Shown: piece by piece, positions 8,284-17,065 of the stretch
Numbering within the stretch: the stretch's first letter is position 1
Layout of the letters: the number at the start of each line of letters is the position of its first letter
Source: an uncultured Candidatus Binatia bacterium
GTDB taxonomy: Bacteria > Desulfobacterota > Binatia > Bin18
Direction: 5' to 3'
Assembly: GCA_958296235.1 (NCBI GenBank)
Contig: OY282457.1
Location: 1,302,501-1,366,500, forward strand
Length of the DNA: 64,000 bases
Position numbers and translations under genes: made by a program
The notes under the pieces: model-generated
What the model was told of the DNA's origin: nothing
The model's input: only the letters and a program-made list of their open reading frames with translations
The model's database searches: none

Positions 8284-10200
8284 TTATTCCCCATTTACCG
8301 AAAACGCGATCAGGGCGTTGCCGCCGATGCCGCCAGAAAAACCGTAGCCCGAATGGACGTAGACCATACCATCGACAATAGTCGGACCCGGGCCGTCAAA
8401 TGAGCCGCCGCGGGTCTTGACGCCATTGGTGCTCTCATACTCCTGGTCGGCGTTATACTCCCACACCACCGCTCCGGTGTCGGTCGCATACGCGCGCAAA
8501 TGGCTGTCCACGGACCCGGAGAAGACCACCCCGGGCAGCGCAGACACCGCGGCCGACTGGGCCGGACTGCATTGGGTTCGCTCCCCGCAGCCTGGCGGGG
8601 GCACATGCCATCTCCGCTCGCCGGTTTCGATATCAAGGGCGAACATGCCGCCGCCCACACTGCTGTCGAGCCTGGTATCAAAGCCGATATCGGATTCCCT
8701 GACGGTCCTCAGCCCGATATCGGACAGGGCCACATAGACCTGCTGGGCATCCGCGGCCGACCCCCATTGAATCCCGCCAACCAGGCCGCCCTTGCCGACC
8801 CGTTGCTGCCAGAGAATTTCTCCGTTCCGGTCCGGGTCTATGGCGTGCATCACCCCGGACTTTTGTCCGGCCAGGATGATGCGCCGCCCGTCGGGCAGAA
8901 TGCGCAGGATGGGCGAGGAGGCGAAGTCCAGGTCCGGGCCGCGCGCCTCTGGACAGTTGGTGTCATCCTCCAGCTCACAGCCCGCGTTCCAGGCGTCGTT
9001 GGGCGTAAATTGCTTCGACCAGACGAGGTCGCCGGTGCGCAGATCAAGGGCGATCACCGCATCGCTCGTCAGCGAGGCCGGGTCGGAATAATTGTCACCC
9101 GTGGTCACATACATGCGATTCCGCTCCAGGTCGAGCGCCGGCGAAGACCAGATCGACGCGCCGGACGGCCCCCAGAGTTGCGTGCCAATCCTGTTCTTGC
9201 GGACCGGTACGGCAGGGTCCAGGGTATAGGCCCGCCACACCAGCTTGCCGTTAAAGCGGTTGAGGGCCATGATCTTGCCGCGAAACGTGCAACACTCGTA
9301 GGTCGGGTCGGAGCCGGCTATTTCTTCCAGGGCAGTGGTGGACACGTAGAGCCGGTTGCCGTGCGTTTTGGGCGTACCGGTAATTGTCGCCAAGGGATGG
9401 TCATCCACGTCCACCTTCCAGAGTTCCTTGCCCGTGCCGGCGTCCAGGGCATACATGTTCGCTGCCGCGTCCCCCACATAGACCACATAGCGCCGCGGGG
9501 TGGTGCCCGGCAGGGTATCGACCACCATAGTCGAGCGCACCCCGCCGTCCGTTTTCACCGACCAGTACAAGCAGCCGGTTTTGGCATCAATCGAATAAAT
9601 ACGGCCTTGCAGCGAACCGATAAAGACCCGACCACCCACAACAGTCGGCTGGGAGACCCGAAAATCCATCGGCAACCCAAACACCCATTTGACCTTGAGA
9701 TTGGGCACTTGGTCGGCTGAAATGCCGGCCTGCTCGGCCGCTTGAAAGCGGCTATTGGCGTGATCAACCCCCCAGCCATTCCACTGCGGAGCGCCGTCTT
9801 CAATGGAGAACTCGCCGGGGGCGTCCGCACAAAACCCGGCCGCGGTCTCGTCCGTGTCCTTGACCTTTTTGCCGGTGATCCATTCGGACAGGGCGCGGCG
9901 CTCGGGAATGGTCCGCATCCAGCCCTGCATGCGCATCTTTCCCACGCTCAGCGAATGCAGAACCATGTTTGCGGGTAAGCGCGACATGACCTCACGGATG
10001 GGAGCCCGTTTCACCTGGCCTTCATGACACTGGGCGCAGTAGGCGTGGTAGAGTTGCTCTCCATCCGGCGCCGGTTGGGCGCTCGGTTCCAGCGCCCAAC
10101 TCGCCGGGACGCCGCACAGCAGCGCCACACAGCACAGCGCTCCGCTCAGCCAGGTTGTCCGTGTCTGCTCTTTTGGCCGGCCTCTGTTTGTCGTGCCCAT
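8284..10200 (-). CDS. PQQ-dependent cytochrome c quinoprotein, polyvinyl-alcohol-dehydrogenase type (paralog 3)
   Basis: Third member of the tandem family, 638 aa. A signal peptide (hydrophobic WLSGALCCVALLCGVPASWAL) is followed by haem motif CAQCH, then the propeller with the conserved YECCTFRG, GDNYSDP and QWGSAADAQQVYVALSD segments. ATG 10200 has AAGGGGGGA 5 nt upstream; a longer frame back to 10281 overlaps the upstream gene and lacks a site. It starts 31 nt after the stop of paralog 4 with no terminator between them, so paralogs 4 and 3 may form one transcript. Confidence 0.87.
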   Translation of the reverse strand: MGTTNRGRPKEQTRTTWLSGALCCVALLCGVPASWALEPSAQPAPDGEQLYHAYCAQCHEGQVKRAPIREVMSRLPANMVLHSLSVGKMRMQGWMRTIPERRALSEWITGKKVKDTDETAAGFCADAPGEFSIEDGAPQWNGWGVDHANSRFQAAEQAGISADQVPNLKVKWVFGLPMDFRVSQPTVVGGRVFIGSLQGRIYSIDAKTGCLYWSVKTDGGVRSTMVVDTLPGTTPRRYVVYVGDAAANMYALDAGTGKELWKVDVDDHPLATITGTPKTHGNRLYVSTTALEEIAGSDPTYECCTFRGKIMALNRFNGKLVWRAYTLDPAVPVRKNRIGTQLWGPSGASIWSSPALDLERNRMYVTTGDNYSDPASLTSDAVIALDLRTGDLVWSKQFTPNDAWNAGCELEDDTNCPEARGPDLDFASSPILRILPDGRRIILAGQKSGVMHAIDPDRNGEILWQQRVGKGGLVGGIQWGSAADAQQVYVALSDIGLRTVRESDIGFDTRLDSSVGGGMFALDIETGERRWHVPPPGCGERTQCSPAQSAAVSALPGVVFSGSVDSHLRAYATDTGAVVWEYNADQEYESTNGVKTRGGSFDGPGPTIVDGMVYVHSGYGFSGGIGGNALIAFSVNGE

Positions 10201-10231
10201 CACACTCCCCCCTTGTGTTGAAAGAAAACGC

Positions 10232-12154
10232 CTATTCTGCCTCGACCGAAAAGGCCAACAGCGCGTTGCCCGGCATACCACCCCAATAGCCGTAGCCGGA
10301 ATTCACATACAGCATGCCGTCCACAATGGTCGGGCCGGGCCCGTCGAACGAGCCCCCTCGGGTCTGTACGCCATTCGTGCTTTGGTATTCCTGGTCGGCA
10401 TTATACTCCCAGACCACTGCGCCATCCGCGGTTGAGTAGGCGCGCAAATGACCATCAACCGAACCGGAAAAAACGACCCCAGGGATCACCGACACGGCCG
10501 CGGACTGCGCCGGGCTGCACTGTGAGCGCTCCTGACAGCCTGGGGGCGGGGTATGCCATTGGCGCTCACCCGTCTCGATGTCATACGCAAACATCCCGCC
10601 CCCAACATTCCCGTTAAGACTGGTCGTCCAGCCCAGGTCTTTATCTTCGTGGGTCTCAACGCCGATATCGGATAAGGCGACATAAATGGTCCGGGCATCG
10701 GCAGCCGGCCCCCACTGTATGCCCCCGATCAGGCCGCCTTTCCCCACCCGCTGCTGCCAGAGAATTTCCCCATCCCGGTCCGGGTCCACCGCGTGGAGAA
10801 CGCCGGATTTCTGCCCGGCCAGGAGGATCCGCTTGCCGCTGGGCAGCTTGACCAGAATCGATGAAGAACCAAAGTCCAGGTCCGGCCCTCTGGCCTCGGG
10901 ACAGTTTGAGTCATCAGCGGTCTCACAGCCGATATTCCAGGCATCGTTCGGCGTAAACTGTTGCGACCAGAGGAACGCGCCCGTTCTCAGATCGAAGGCC
11001 ACAATGGCATCGCTGGTGAGCGAAGCCGGGTCGGAATAGTTATCACCAGTGGTGACATACAGCCGGCCGCGTTCCAGGTCGAGGGTGGGAGAAGACCAGA
11101 CCGAGGCGCCCGAGGGTCCCCACAGCTGGACGCCCTTTCTGTTTTTCCGGACCGGAGCCGCCGGCTCTGGAATCGTATAGGTCTTCCAGACCATCCTGCC
11201 ATTCACCGGATTCATGGCCACCAGCGTGCCCCGAAAGGTACAGCATTCATAATCGGCATCCGCGCCGGCCGCCTCTTCCAGGGCCGTCAGGGGCACATAG
11301 AGTCGATTGCCGTGCAGTTTGGGCGTGCCGGTGATGCGCGCCATAGGATGATCGTCAATCCGGGTGCGCCATAATTCCGTGCCCGTTCGGGCGTCAAGGG
11401 CATACACCGTGGCTTCGGAGTCGCCGAAATAGACGACATGGCGGGCCGGCTCGGTTCCTGGCAGTTTCCCGACGACCAGGGTTGACCGCACACCGGCCCT
11501 GGGTTTCATCGACCAGTACAGGCAGCCGGTCTTGGCATCGAGCGCATATACCCGGCCTTTCATGGTCCCGACAAAGACCCGGTTGCCGACAATGGTCGGC
11601 TGGGAGGTCTGGTAGTCCATCGGCAGGCCAAACACCCATTTGACCTTCAGCCTGGGGACCTGCGCCGCGCTGACCCCGGCCTGGTCCGCGGGCTGGAAAC
11701 GGCTATTGACGCCATCCACGCCCCAGCCGTTCCACTGCGGAGCGTCGTCTGCGACCACGAATTCGCCTGGGGCATCAGCGCAAAAACCCGCTACCGTTTC
11801 ATCCGTGGCCGCCTCCGGTTTGAGCTTCTTGGCGGTGACCCATTCAGAGATCGCACGGCGCTCTTCATTGGTCCGCAGCACCCCTTGGAATTTCATTTTG
11901 CCCAGTTCCAGCGAGTGCAGCACAAACTCGGCCGGCAGGCGGCGGAGAATATCAAGCTGCGCCGCGCGGGTTGATTGTCCGGCGTGACATTTCGCGCAGT
12001 GCTGCTCGTATAGCGCCTGCCCATCGGGCTTCTGCTCCGTTGGGGCAACAGCCCAGCTTGGGGAGCAGAGAAAAACAGTCAGCCCCAGGGCCAGGACGGC
12101 TGCCCCATGGATTTTCCACCAGTGCGGGCGGGTCGAGCTCCAGTCGTGTGTCAT
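10232..12154 (-). CDS. PQQ-dependent cytochrome c quinoprotein, polyvinyl-alcohol-dehydrogenase type (paralog 4)
   Basis: Most divergent of the four (640 aa) and promoter-proximal. Signal peptide to about residue 36 (SPSWAV), haem motif CAKCH, and the PQQ propeller with YECCTFRG, GDNYSDP and QWGPAADARTIYVALSD. It differs from the other three at many surface positions (for example VAMNPVNGRMVW against MALNRFNGKLVW). A strong AAGGAGGGG lies just before ATG 12154. Such enzymes pass electrons from PQQ through their own haem to a soluble cytochrome. No PQQ biosynthesis genes are in the window. Confidence 0.87.
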   Translation of the reverse strand: MTHDWSSTRPHWWKIHGAAVLALGLTVFLCSPSWAVAPTEQKPDGQALYEQHCAKCHAGQSTRAAQLDILRRLPAEFVLHSLELGKMKFQGVLRTNEERRAISEWVTAKKLKPEAATDETVAGFCADAPGEFVVADDAPQWNGWGVDGVNSRFQPADQAGVSAAQVPRLKVKWVFGLPMDYQTSQPTIVGNRVFVGTMKGRVYALDAKTGCLYWSMKPRAGVRSTLVVGKLPGTEPARHVVYFGDSEATVYALDARTGTELWRTRIDDHPMARITGTPKLHGNRLYVPLTALEEAAGADADYECCTFRGTLVAMNPVNGRMVWKTYTIPEPAAPVRKNRKGVQLWGPSGASVWSSPTLDLERGRLYVTTGDNYSDPASLTSDAIVAFDLRTGAFLWSQQFTPNDAWNIGCETADDSNCPEARGPDLDFGSSSILVKLPSGKRILLAGQKSGVLHAVDPDRDGEILWQQRVGKGGLIGGIQWGPAADARTIYVALSDIGVETHEDKDLGWTTSLNGNVGGGMFAYDIETGERQWHTPPPGCQERSQCSPAQSAAVSVIPGVVFSGSVDGHLRAYSTADGAVVWEYNADQEYQSTNGVQTRGGSFDGPGPTIVDGMLYVNSGYGYWGGMPGNALLAFSVEAE

Positions 12155-12248
12155 GATCCCCTCCTTATGCTCAACTCTACACTATTTACCGCGCATTTGG
12201 TCGTTCTGCCAGCGTGGTATCGATGGGCCGGAGGGGCGTGGGGGAGGC

Positions 12249-12629
12249 TTATGATTTATGCAGGCGCCGCTCCCACTCATATTCGCGATTCGTCACCACA
12301 TCTTCCATCCGTTGGATACGACGATCGAGATGATCGAAGGTGCGTTTCAGACGGTGGAGAGCCAGCCCACGCGAGTTGACGTAGGCGTCATAGAACTCCC
12401 GTTCGCCCGCACTTGCGAACGGCACGACAGGTTCGGGCTTCATCACCATCGCCGCCAACAGATACAGGCCGCCCACAGGCCACAGCCCGGAGAAGAGAAA
12501 AAACAGGATGGTCAGCATACGTGTCCAAAAGAGCGAAATATCGAGATAGTCGGCGATCCCTTGGCACACACCGAGCAGCATCCCGTTGCGTGACCGGTAT
12601 AAGCCCGTCGGGCGTTCGGTTGTTGTCAT
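12249..12629 (-). CDS. pspC: PspC-domain membrane protein
   Basis: 126-aa phage-shock protein C. It begins with the PspC-domain pattern LYRSRNGMLLGVCQGIADYL, followed by a hydrophobic segment (LTILFFLFSGLWPVGGLYLLAAM). A helical, basic C-terminal half probably faces the cytoplasm. With PspB it senses inner-membrane damage and recruits PspA away from PspF. It shares a 4-nt overlap with pspB, so translation is coupled, and is the last gene of the minus-strand psp operon. Confidence 0.92.
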   Translation of the reverse strand: MTTTERPTGLYRSRNGMLLGVCQGIADYLDISLFWTRMLTILFFLFSGLWPVGGLYLLAAMVMKPEPVVPFASAGEREFYDAYVNSRGLALHRLKRTFDHLDRRIQRMEDVVTNREYEWERRLHKS

Positions 12630-12880
12630 CCTTTTCCTTCTCCTTTCCTTTCCTGGTCAAGCAAAAGCGTTTCCAGCGCTTCCACGCGGGCCTCCATCTT
12701 CGATAGGCCCTGATAGAGTTCCTGAATCATCTGGGCTTCATCCGCCTGGGCCAGATGGCCCTGTTTGGGCGCGCTTTTTCTCCAGATGAGCCATACGATC
12801 AGCGCCAGTCCTCCGACCACCGCAACAAAGACCGAGCCGAAGATGAAGAGAACGACCAGCGACCAGATTTGTGCATCCAT
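12626..12880 (-). CDS. pspB: PspB-like membrane protein
   Basis: 84 aa with one N-terminal transmembrane segment (about residues 6-32) and a cytoplasmic amphipathic/coiled region (MIQELYQGLSKMEARVEALE). Size and layout are those of PspB. It lies between pspA and pspC and overlaps pspC by 4 nt. In E. coli, PspB and PspC act together as the stress sensor. Confidence 0.85.
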   Translation of the reverse strand: MDAQIWSLVVLFIFGSVFVAVVGGLALIVWLIWRKSAPKQGHLAQADEAQMIQELYQGLSKMEARVEALETLLLDQERKGEGKG

Positions 12881-12922
12881 GTTTCAGACTCACTCTCTAT
12901 CCGTTCTCTTTGTGACAACAGA

Positions 12923-13618
12923 TTAGTCCCGCGGCTGCGCGGGTGTCTTTTGCTCAAGCGCGGCTTTGAGCCCGGCTAACTCTTTTTCGATCTCCTCATC
13001 GCCTTCCAGTCGGGCAAACTCTTCTGCGAGCGAGTGTTGACGCTCAGCGCTGGGAGCGGGGTTTACCAGGTCGGCTTCCGCTTCCATACGCTCAATCCGA
13101 TTTTCAAATTGTTCAAACCGGACAAACGCTTCCGAGCTGTCGAGGCGGCGCAGGTCTTCCTGGGCGCGTCTCCGCTTTTGGGCGTGGATATGCCGCTGAA
13201 TAAGCAGACGCTGTTTTTCGCGCACGGCACCAAGTTTATTTTCCAACTGGGTAATATCGTCCTGATACTGACGAATCAGCGCGTCACACTCGGCCCGTTC
13301 TTTTTGCAGCGCGGCGCAGCGCTCGGTATAGCGCCGCTTCTGTATGAGGGCCTCACGCGCCAGGTCTTCGCGCCCTTTATCAACTGCGAGCTGGGCCTTT
13401 TCGCCCCACTGGCTGGCCCGTGTTTCGACGGTTTGACAGTCACGCTCGATTTTCTTTTTTGCGGCCATCGCCCCGGCGCAGGAGGCTTTGATCTCAACCA
13501 GCGTATCCTCCATCTCCTTAACCATGAGCCGAATGAGCTTCTCCGGGTCTTCCGCTTTGTCGAGCATGGCGTTGAGGTTGGCACTGATAATGTCGCGGAC
13601 TCGTGTGAAAATTCCCAT
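12923..13618 (-). CDS. pspA: Phage shock protein A (PspA/IM30/ESCRT-III family)
   Basis: 231 aa, almost entirely helical. It starts with the family N-terminus MGIFTRVRDIISANLNAMLDKAEDPEKLI, whose amphipathic helix binds membranes, and continues with long coiled coils rich in Glu, Lys, Arg and Gln. PspA both restrains PspF and polymerises on damaged inner membrane. The ATG at 13618 has AAGGAGAA upstream. The sigma-54 promoter at 13656-13671 lies about 40 nt before the start codon, consistent with stress-induced expression driven by the divergent pspF. Confidence 0.94.
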   Translation of the reverse strand: MGIFTRVRDIISANLNAMLDKAEDPEKLIRLMVKEMEDTLVEIKASCAGAMAAKKKIERDCQTVETRASQWGEKAQLAVDKGREDLAREALIQKRRYTERCAALQKERAECDALIRQYQDDITQLENKLGAVREKQRLLIQRHIHAQKRRRAQEDLRRLDSSEAFVRFEQFENRIERMEAEADLVNPAPSAERQHSLAEEFARLEGDEEIEKELAGLKAALEQKTPAQPRD

Positions 13619-13655
13619 GATGCTTCTCCTTGGCTGTCAATACACCCTGGAGTAC

Positions 13656-13671
13656 AGCATTCCGTATGCCA
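13656..13671 (-). promoter_or_regulatory. Sigma-54 (-24/-12) promoter of pspABC
   Basis: The minus strand reads TGGCATACGGAATGCT, against the consensus TGGCAYR-N4-TTGCW. The invariant GG-N10-GC spacing is exact and only one consensus base of the -12 box differs. Transcription would start near 13645, 27 nt upstream of the pspA ATG. A divergent sigma-54 activator gene next door makes the call strong. Confidence 0.85.
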
Positions 13672-13682
13672 ATTCAGAAAGT

Positions 13683-13713
13683 CTTTTATTTTCAGATATT
13701 TACAAAAATAAAG
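13683..13713. promoter_or_regulatory. AT-rich inverted repeat, possible PspF upstream activating site
   Basis: CTTTTATTTT (13683-13692) faces AAAATAAAG (13705-13713) across a 12-nt spacer, in the pspA-pspF intergenic region. It is just upstream of the sigma-54 promoter, where PspF normally binds (and where it represses its own gene). The assignment rests on position and symmetry only. Confidence 0.4.
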
Positions 13714-13764
13714 GAGAAGAGCGCAGATTTGTTTTCACTCTCAATATGCTATATACACCGATAG

Positions 13765-14829
13765 ATGGCGAAAAAAACCACGACCTTTGCTCCAGATACT
13801 TCTCCCAGCCCCCAGGAAGCACTCGGACAGTCAGAAGCATTCCTGACATTTCAGGAGCGTTTATCCCGGGTGGCGCGGATCAACCGACCGGTTTTGCTGA
13901 TAGGGGAGCGCGGGACCGGCAAAGAGTTGGCCGCCGCTCGACTGCATTACCTGTCTGAGCGATGGCAAGGGCCCTTTGTCACCCTCCACTGCGCGGCCCT
14001 CTCGCCCAGCCTGATTGAAGCCGAATTATTCGGACATGAAGCCGGGGCTTTTACCGGAGCAACCCGCCAGCGCCTCGGCCGCTTTGAGAGCGCTCACAAC
14101 GGCACCCTCTTTCTTGATGAGATTGGAAACATTCCAATTGAAACCCAGGAGAAAATCCTGCGGGTGGTCGAGTATGGCAGCTTCGAGCGGGTCGGCAGCT
14201 CGCAGCCTATTGGGAGTAATGTGCGGATTATTGGCGCAACCAATGCCGACCTCAGGGCGCTCGCCGCACGCCGGCAGTTCAGAGCCGACCTGCTTGACCG
14301 CTTGTCTTTCGAGGTACTTTTTCTCCCGCCCCTGCGTGAGCGTCCTGAGGATATCGCGTTCCTCACCAACCATTTTGCCGCACGGATGGCCTTCGAGTTG
14401 GGCCGGGAAGATGTTCCGCAGTTCAGTCACACTGCGCGGGCCGCTCTGGATAATTATCCCTGGCCGGGCAATGTCAGGGAGTTAAAAAATGTAGTTGAGC
14501 GCGCAGTCTATCGGGCGGATACCATGCTGATTCGTGAGACCGATATTGTCCTCGACCCGTTTGAGGCACCGTTTCAGCCCACCCCCCAGGCGTCAGGGGA
14601 AGGAGCGGAGGAACGTACAGCCTTCCATGCGAGACCCACCGATGACACCACGCCTCACACCTCTTTTACCCAGGCGGTACAAGCATTCGAGTGCCGGCTG
14701 CTTGCAAACGGGTTGCGCGCAACACACTACAATCAAAAGAAGACCGCTGAGCGACTCGGGCTCACCTACCATCAGTTTCGCGGCTTATACCGGAAATATG
14801 CGGAACGCTTACAGCGCCAGGAGGACTAG
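13765..14829 (+). CDS. pspF: PspF, sigma-54-dependent transcriptional activator
   Basis: 354 aa without a receiver domain, as expected for PspF. The AAA+ core has Walker A (GERGTGKE), the sigma-54 contact loop GAFTGA, Walker B (GTLFLDEIGN) and the arginine-finger region (FRADLLDRLSFEVLFLPPLRERPEDI). The C-terminus holds a Fis-type helix-turn-helix (TAERLGLTYHQFRGLYRKY). It is divergent from pspABC and should activate their sigma-54 promoter, with PspA as its inhibitor. No clear ribosome site precedes ATG 13765, so translation is probably weak. Confidence 0.93.
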   Translation: MAKKTTTFAPDTSPSPQEALGQSEAFLTFQERLSRVARINRPVLLIGERGTGKELAAARLHYLSERWQGPFVTLHCAALSPSLIEAELFGHEAGAFTGATRQRLGRFESAHNGTLFLDEIGNIPIETQEKILRVVEYGSFERVGSSQPIGSNVRIIGATNADLRALAARRQFRADLLDRLSFEVLFLPPLRERPEDIAFLTNHFAARMAFELGREDVPQFSHTARAALDNYPWPGNVRELKNVVERAVYRADTMLIRETDIVLDPFEAPFQPTPQASGEGAEERTAFHARPTDDTTPHTSFTQAVQAFECRLLANGLRATHYNQKKTAERLGLTYHQFRGLYRKYAERLQRQED

Positions 14830-14830
14830 G

Positions 14831-14861
14831 AGCGGCCGGTCGTCCCGACCGCGGTTCCGCT
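14831..14861. terminator. GC-rich hairpin between convergent pspF and maoC
   Basis: CGGTCG-tcc-CGACCG (14837-14851) is nested inside a second arm pair AGCGG/CCGCT (14831-14835 with 14857-14861). It sits right after the pspF stop and before the 3' end of the convergent gene. There is no T-run, so it is at best a weak or factor-assisted terminator. Confidence 0.4.
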
Positions 14862-14895
14862 CCACACCTGAGAAGGCCGGTCAGAGTAGACAGTC

Positions 14896-15354
14896 TCAGG
14901 CGTAGAAACGATACACGCCCTCGGCCACACACGCCGGCTTACTGCTCTCTTCGACCTCAAAGGTCAGACCGACCGTGACTTGCAGGCCGCCAGTCACGTC
15001 TTCCACATTGTTCAGAGTAGCCCGCGCCCGTACCTTTTTGCCGACCGGGACAGGAGACGGGAAGCGGAGTTTGTTCAGCCCGTAGTTCACCCCCATTTTA
15101 ATGCCCTGCACCGCCCAGACCTGATCCATAAAGTACGGCGCTAGCGAGAGGGTATAATACCCGTGGGCCACCGGACCGCCAAAGGGCGACTCTTTTTTGG
15201 CGCGCTCAACGTCAAGGTGAATCCACTGATGGTCATGGGTACACTCGGCGAAGGCATTCACTTCTTCCTGGGTGACCAGATGCCAATCCGAAACGCCGAG
15301 TTCCTGACCAACCAGAGATTTAACGTCGCTATAGTCTACTTTTCGGGCCGTCAT
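14896..15354 (-). CDS. MaoC-family (hot-dog) acyl dehydratase
   Basis: 152-aa single hot-dog protein. It shows the MaoC hydratase-2 pattern: FAECTHDHQWIHLDVERA carries the catalytic D-x4-H, then SPFGGPVAHGYYTLSL. Expected activity is hydration or dehydration of enoyl-/hydroxyacyl-CoA. ATG 15354 is preceded by AAGGAG. It lies near an SCP-x-type thiolase on the same strand, a pairing seen in fatty-acid or sterol side-chain catabolism; the link here is inferred. Confidence 0.87.
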   Translation of the reverse strand: MTARKVDYSDVKSLVGQELGVSDWHLVTQEEVNAFAECTHDHQWIHLDVERAKKESPFGGPVAHGYYTLSLAPYFMDQVWAVQGIKMGVNYGLNKLRFPSPVPVGKKVRARATLNNVEDVTGGLQVTVGLTFEVEESSKPACVAEGVYRFYA

Positions 15355-15457
15355 ACTTGACTCCTTTCTGGGCGCAGCAGGTATAAAATCGTGTTCTTTC
15401 CCTATTGTTTCCGCGGTTGTGTTGTCAAGGGGAACGACGGCCTGTAGGCTTTCCGCA

Positions 15458-15661
15458 ATGCTCCAGGATGCGCCCCCGCCCCCAGAGACCGGCCTGTGTG
15501 CCTCCTGCCAACACACCCGCGAGATTGTGAGTGGCAAGGGCTCCCGCTTCTATTATTGCGGACGGTCTGAAACAGACGCCCACTATCCCAAGTATCCGCG
15601 CCTGCCGGTCTGCGAGTGCCCCGGCTATCAAGCCTCTCCGACCCAGGAGGCAAAACCCTAA
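15458..15661 (+). CDS. Small cysteine-rich conserved protein, probable zinc ribbon
   Basis: 67 aa with two Cys pairs spaced like a zinc knuckle: CASCQ near the N-terminus, YYCGRSETD in the middle and CECPGY at the end. The pattern CxxC...GSRFYYCxRS...FPKYPRLPVxxCPGY is one I recognise from short uncharacterised proteins of GC-rich bacteria. The function is unknown. An upstream in-frame start at 15419 is possible, but it overlaps the promoter region of the divergent maoC gene. Confidence 0.6.
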   Translation: MLQDAPPPPETGLCASCQHTREIVSGKGSRFYYCGRSETDAHYPKYPRLPVCECPGYQASPTQEAKP

Positions 15662-15686
15662 GGGAGCATGACGGCGCTATCACAGG

Positions 15687-16856
15687 CTAACGATGGAGCA
15701 GCATCGCGGTCGTGGGCACGCCATTGCCGGAGGAGACAAAGGCCACCTCGGCGTCCGGGACCTGGTTAATCGCCTGCCCGCGCAGTTGACGCACCGCTTC
15801 CACAACATTTTCCATGCCGTGAATATAGCCTTCGGACAGGTTGCCGCCACTCGTGTTGAGCGGCAGCCCGCCATTCGGCCACAGCAGCTTGCCGTCAGAG
15901 ACAAAATCTCCCCCTTCGCCACGTTTGCAGAAACCCAGCTCCTCAATCGCCATGAGGACGAGCGGGGTGAAATGGTCATACACAAAACACACATCCACAT
16001 CGCTATGCGCTATCCCGGCTCGGGCAAACAGGGCTTTGCCGGTCACAGTGGATTCCGTTTCGGCTTTCTCAACGTTTTTCACCACCCGCTGGGTATTCCA
16101 CTCACCCGCCCCAAAGGCCCCACCCATAATACAGGCGGGTTTGTGCGGACCGTCTTTTGCCCGCTCGACTGAGGTAATCACCACCGCGGCCCCGCCGTCG
16201 GTTTCCAGACAGCAGTCCAGCAAATGGAGCGGGTCGGCAATCATGCGCGAGCTTTGGTGGTCTTCAATGGTGATAGGCCGGCCGCGCATGACCGCGTTAG
16301 GATTAGTCTGGGCATGCGTCCGACAGGCGACTGAGATTGCGCCGAAGTCTTCACTCTTCGTTCCGTATAAGTGCATATGCCGGCGGGCGGCCAGGGCGAC
16401 CATCTGAGCCGGGCTGAAGAGCCCGTAGGGTTCGAGGTAGGCGCCCACACCGGACGCCCCCCTGCGGACAGCGGCGCGTCCGAAGCGTGGCGTCCCACGG
16501 CCCGAGCGTTCGTTCATGGCCCGGAAGGCAATCACGCATTTGGCCATGCCGGTGGCCACGGCCATGGCGCCGAGCAGAATCGAGCCGACCGGCCCGCCCC
16601 CGCCGCCGTAGGGCGCTTCCGCGTAAAAACGCAGTTCCGGGATACCGAGGTTCGCCGCAATATCGACCGGATCGTTATTATCCATAGAGAACTTGGCGAT
16701 ACCGTCGATATCGCTCGGCTTGAGGCCGGCGTCGGCAATTGCGTTGCGGATGGCTTCGACCGCCAGGCTCATTTCGCTACGGCCCGAGTCCTTTGAGTAT
16801 TCGGTGTGGCCGATGCCAACGAGGGCCGTCTTATCTTTCAGGGTTTCCGTTTCCAT
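15687..16856 (-). CDS. SCP-x/lipid-transfer-type thiolase superfamily protein
   Basis: 389 aa with the thiolase fold. It opens KTALVGIGHTEYSKDSGRS and ends with the conserved SEGYIHGMENVVEAVRQLRG and SSGNGVPTTAMLL regions. At the position of the usual nucleophilic Cys (CSSG) it has EAPYGGGGGP, so classical Claisen thiolysis looks unlikely. Members lacking this Cys include retro-aldolases such as Ltp2 of steroid side-chain degradation. A ribosome site (GGGAGGG) precedes ATG 16856. The reaction here is an inference from family resemblance. Confidence 0.8.
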   Translation of the reverse strand: METETLKDKTALVGIGHTEYSKDSGRSEMSLAVEAIRNAIADAGLKPSDIDGIAKFSMDNNDPVDIAANLGIPELRFYAEAPYGGGGGPVGSILLGAMAVATGMAKCVIAFRAMNERSGRGTPRFGRAAVRRGASGVGAYLEPYGLFSPAQMVALAARRHMHLYGTKSEDFGAISVACRTHAQTNPNAVMRGRPITIEDHQSSRMIADPLHLLDCCLETDGGAAVVITSVERAKDGPHKPACIMGGAFGAGEWNTQRVVKNVEKAETESTVTGKALFARAGIAHSDVDVCFVYDHFTPLVLMAIEELGFCKRGEGGDFVSDGKLLWPNGGLPLNTSGGNLSEGYIHGMENVVEAVRQLRGQAINQVPDAEVAFVSSGNGVPTTAMLLHR

Positions 16857-17065
16857 ACCGCCCTCCCGGAACTGCATTGAAGCCGGGATTAGAGCATAGG
16901 TCGGCTGGATTTGCCACCGCCGTTCGGTCGGCGCGGCGGGGCGGCTAGGACATCTATGGGCCTGACGGAAAGATTTTCAGACAGAGCGAGGGCTTCCAGC
17001 TCGTGCCAATTACAATGATAGCAAAAAGTGCTATCGACAAATGCTGTGAGCCCCAGAATCAGGCC

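Noticed and set aside
8500..9720. 406-codon open frame opposite PQQ paralog 3
   Set aside because: Similar shadow frames occur opposite the other paralogs, with the same Arg/Gly/His-rich composition. Not a gene.
16878..17065. hicA toxin gene or remnant before hicB
   Set aside because: No frame shows the short dsRBD-like HicA pattern; the in-frame upstream codons give unrelated residues.
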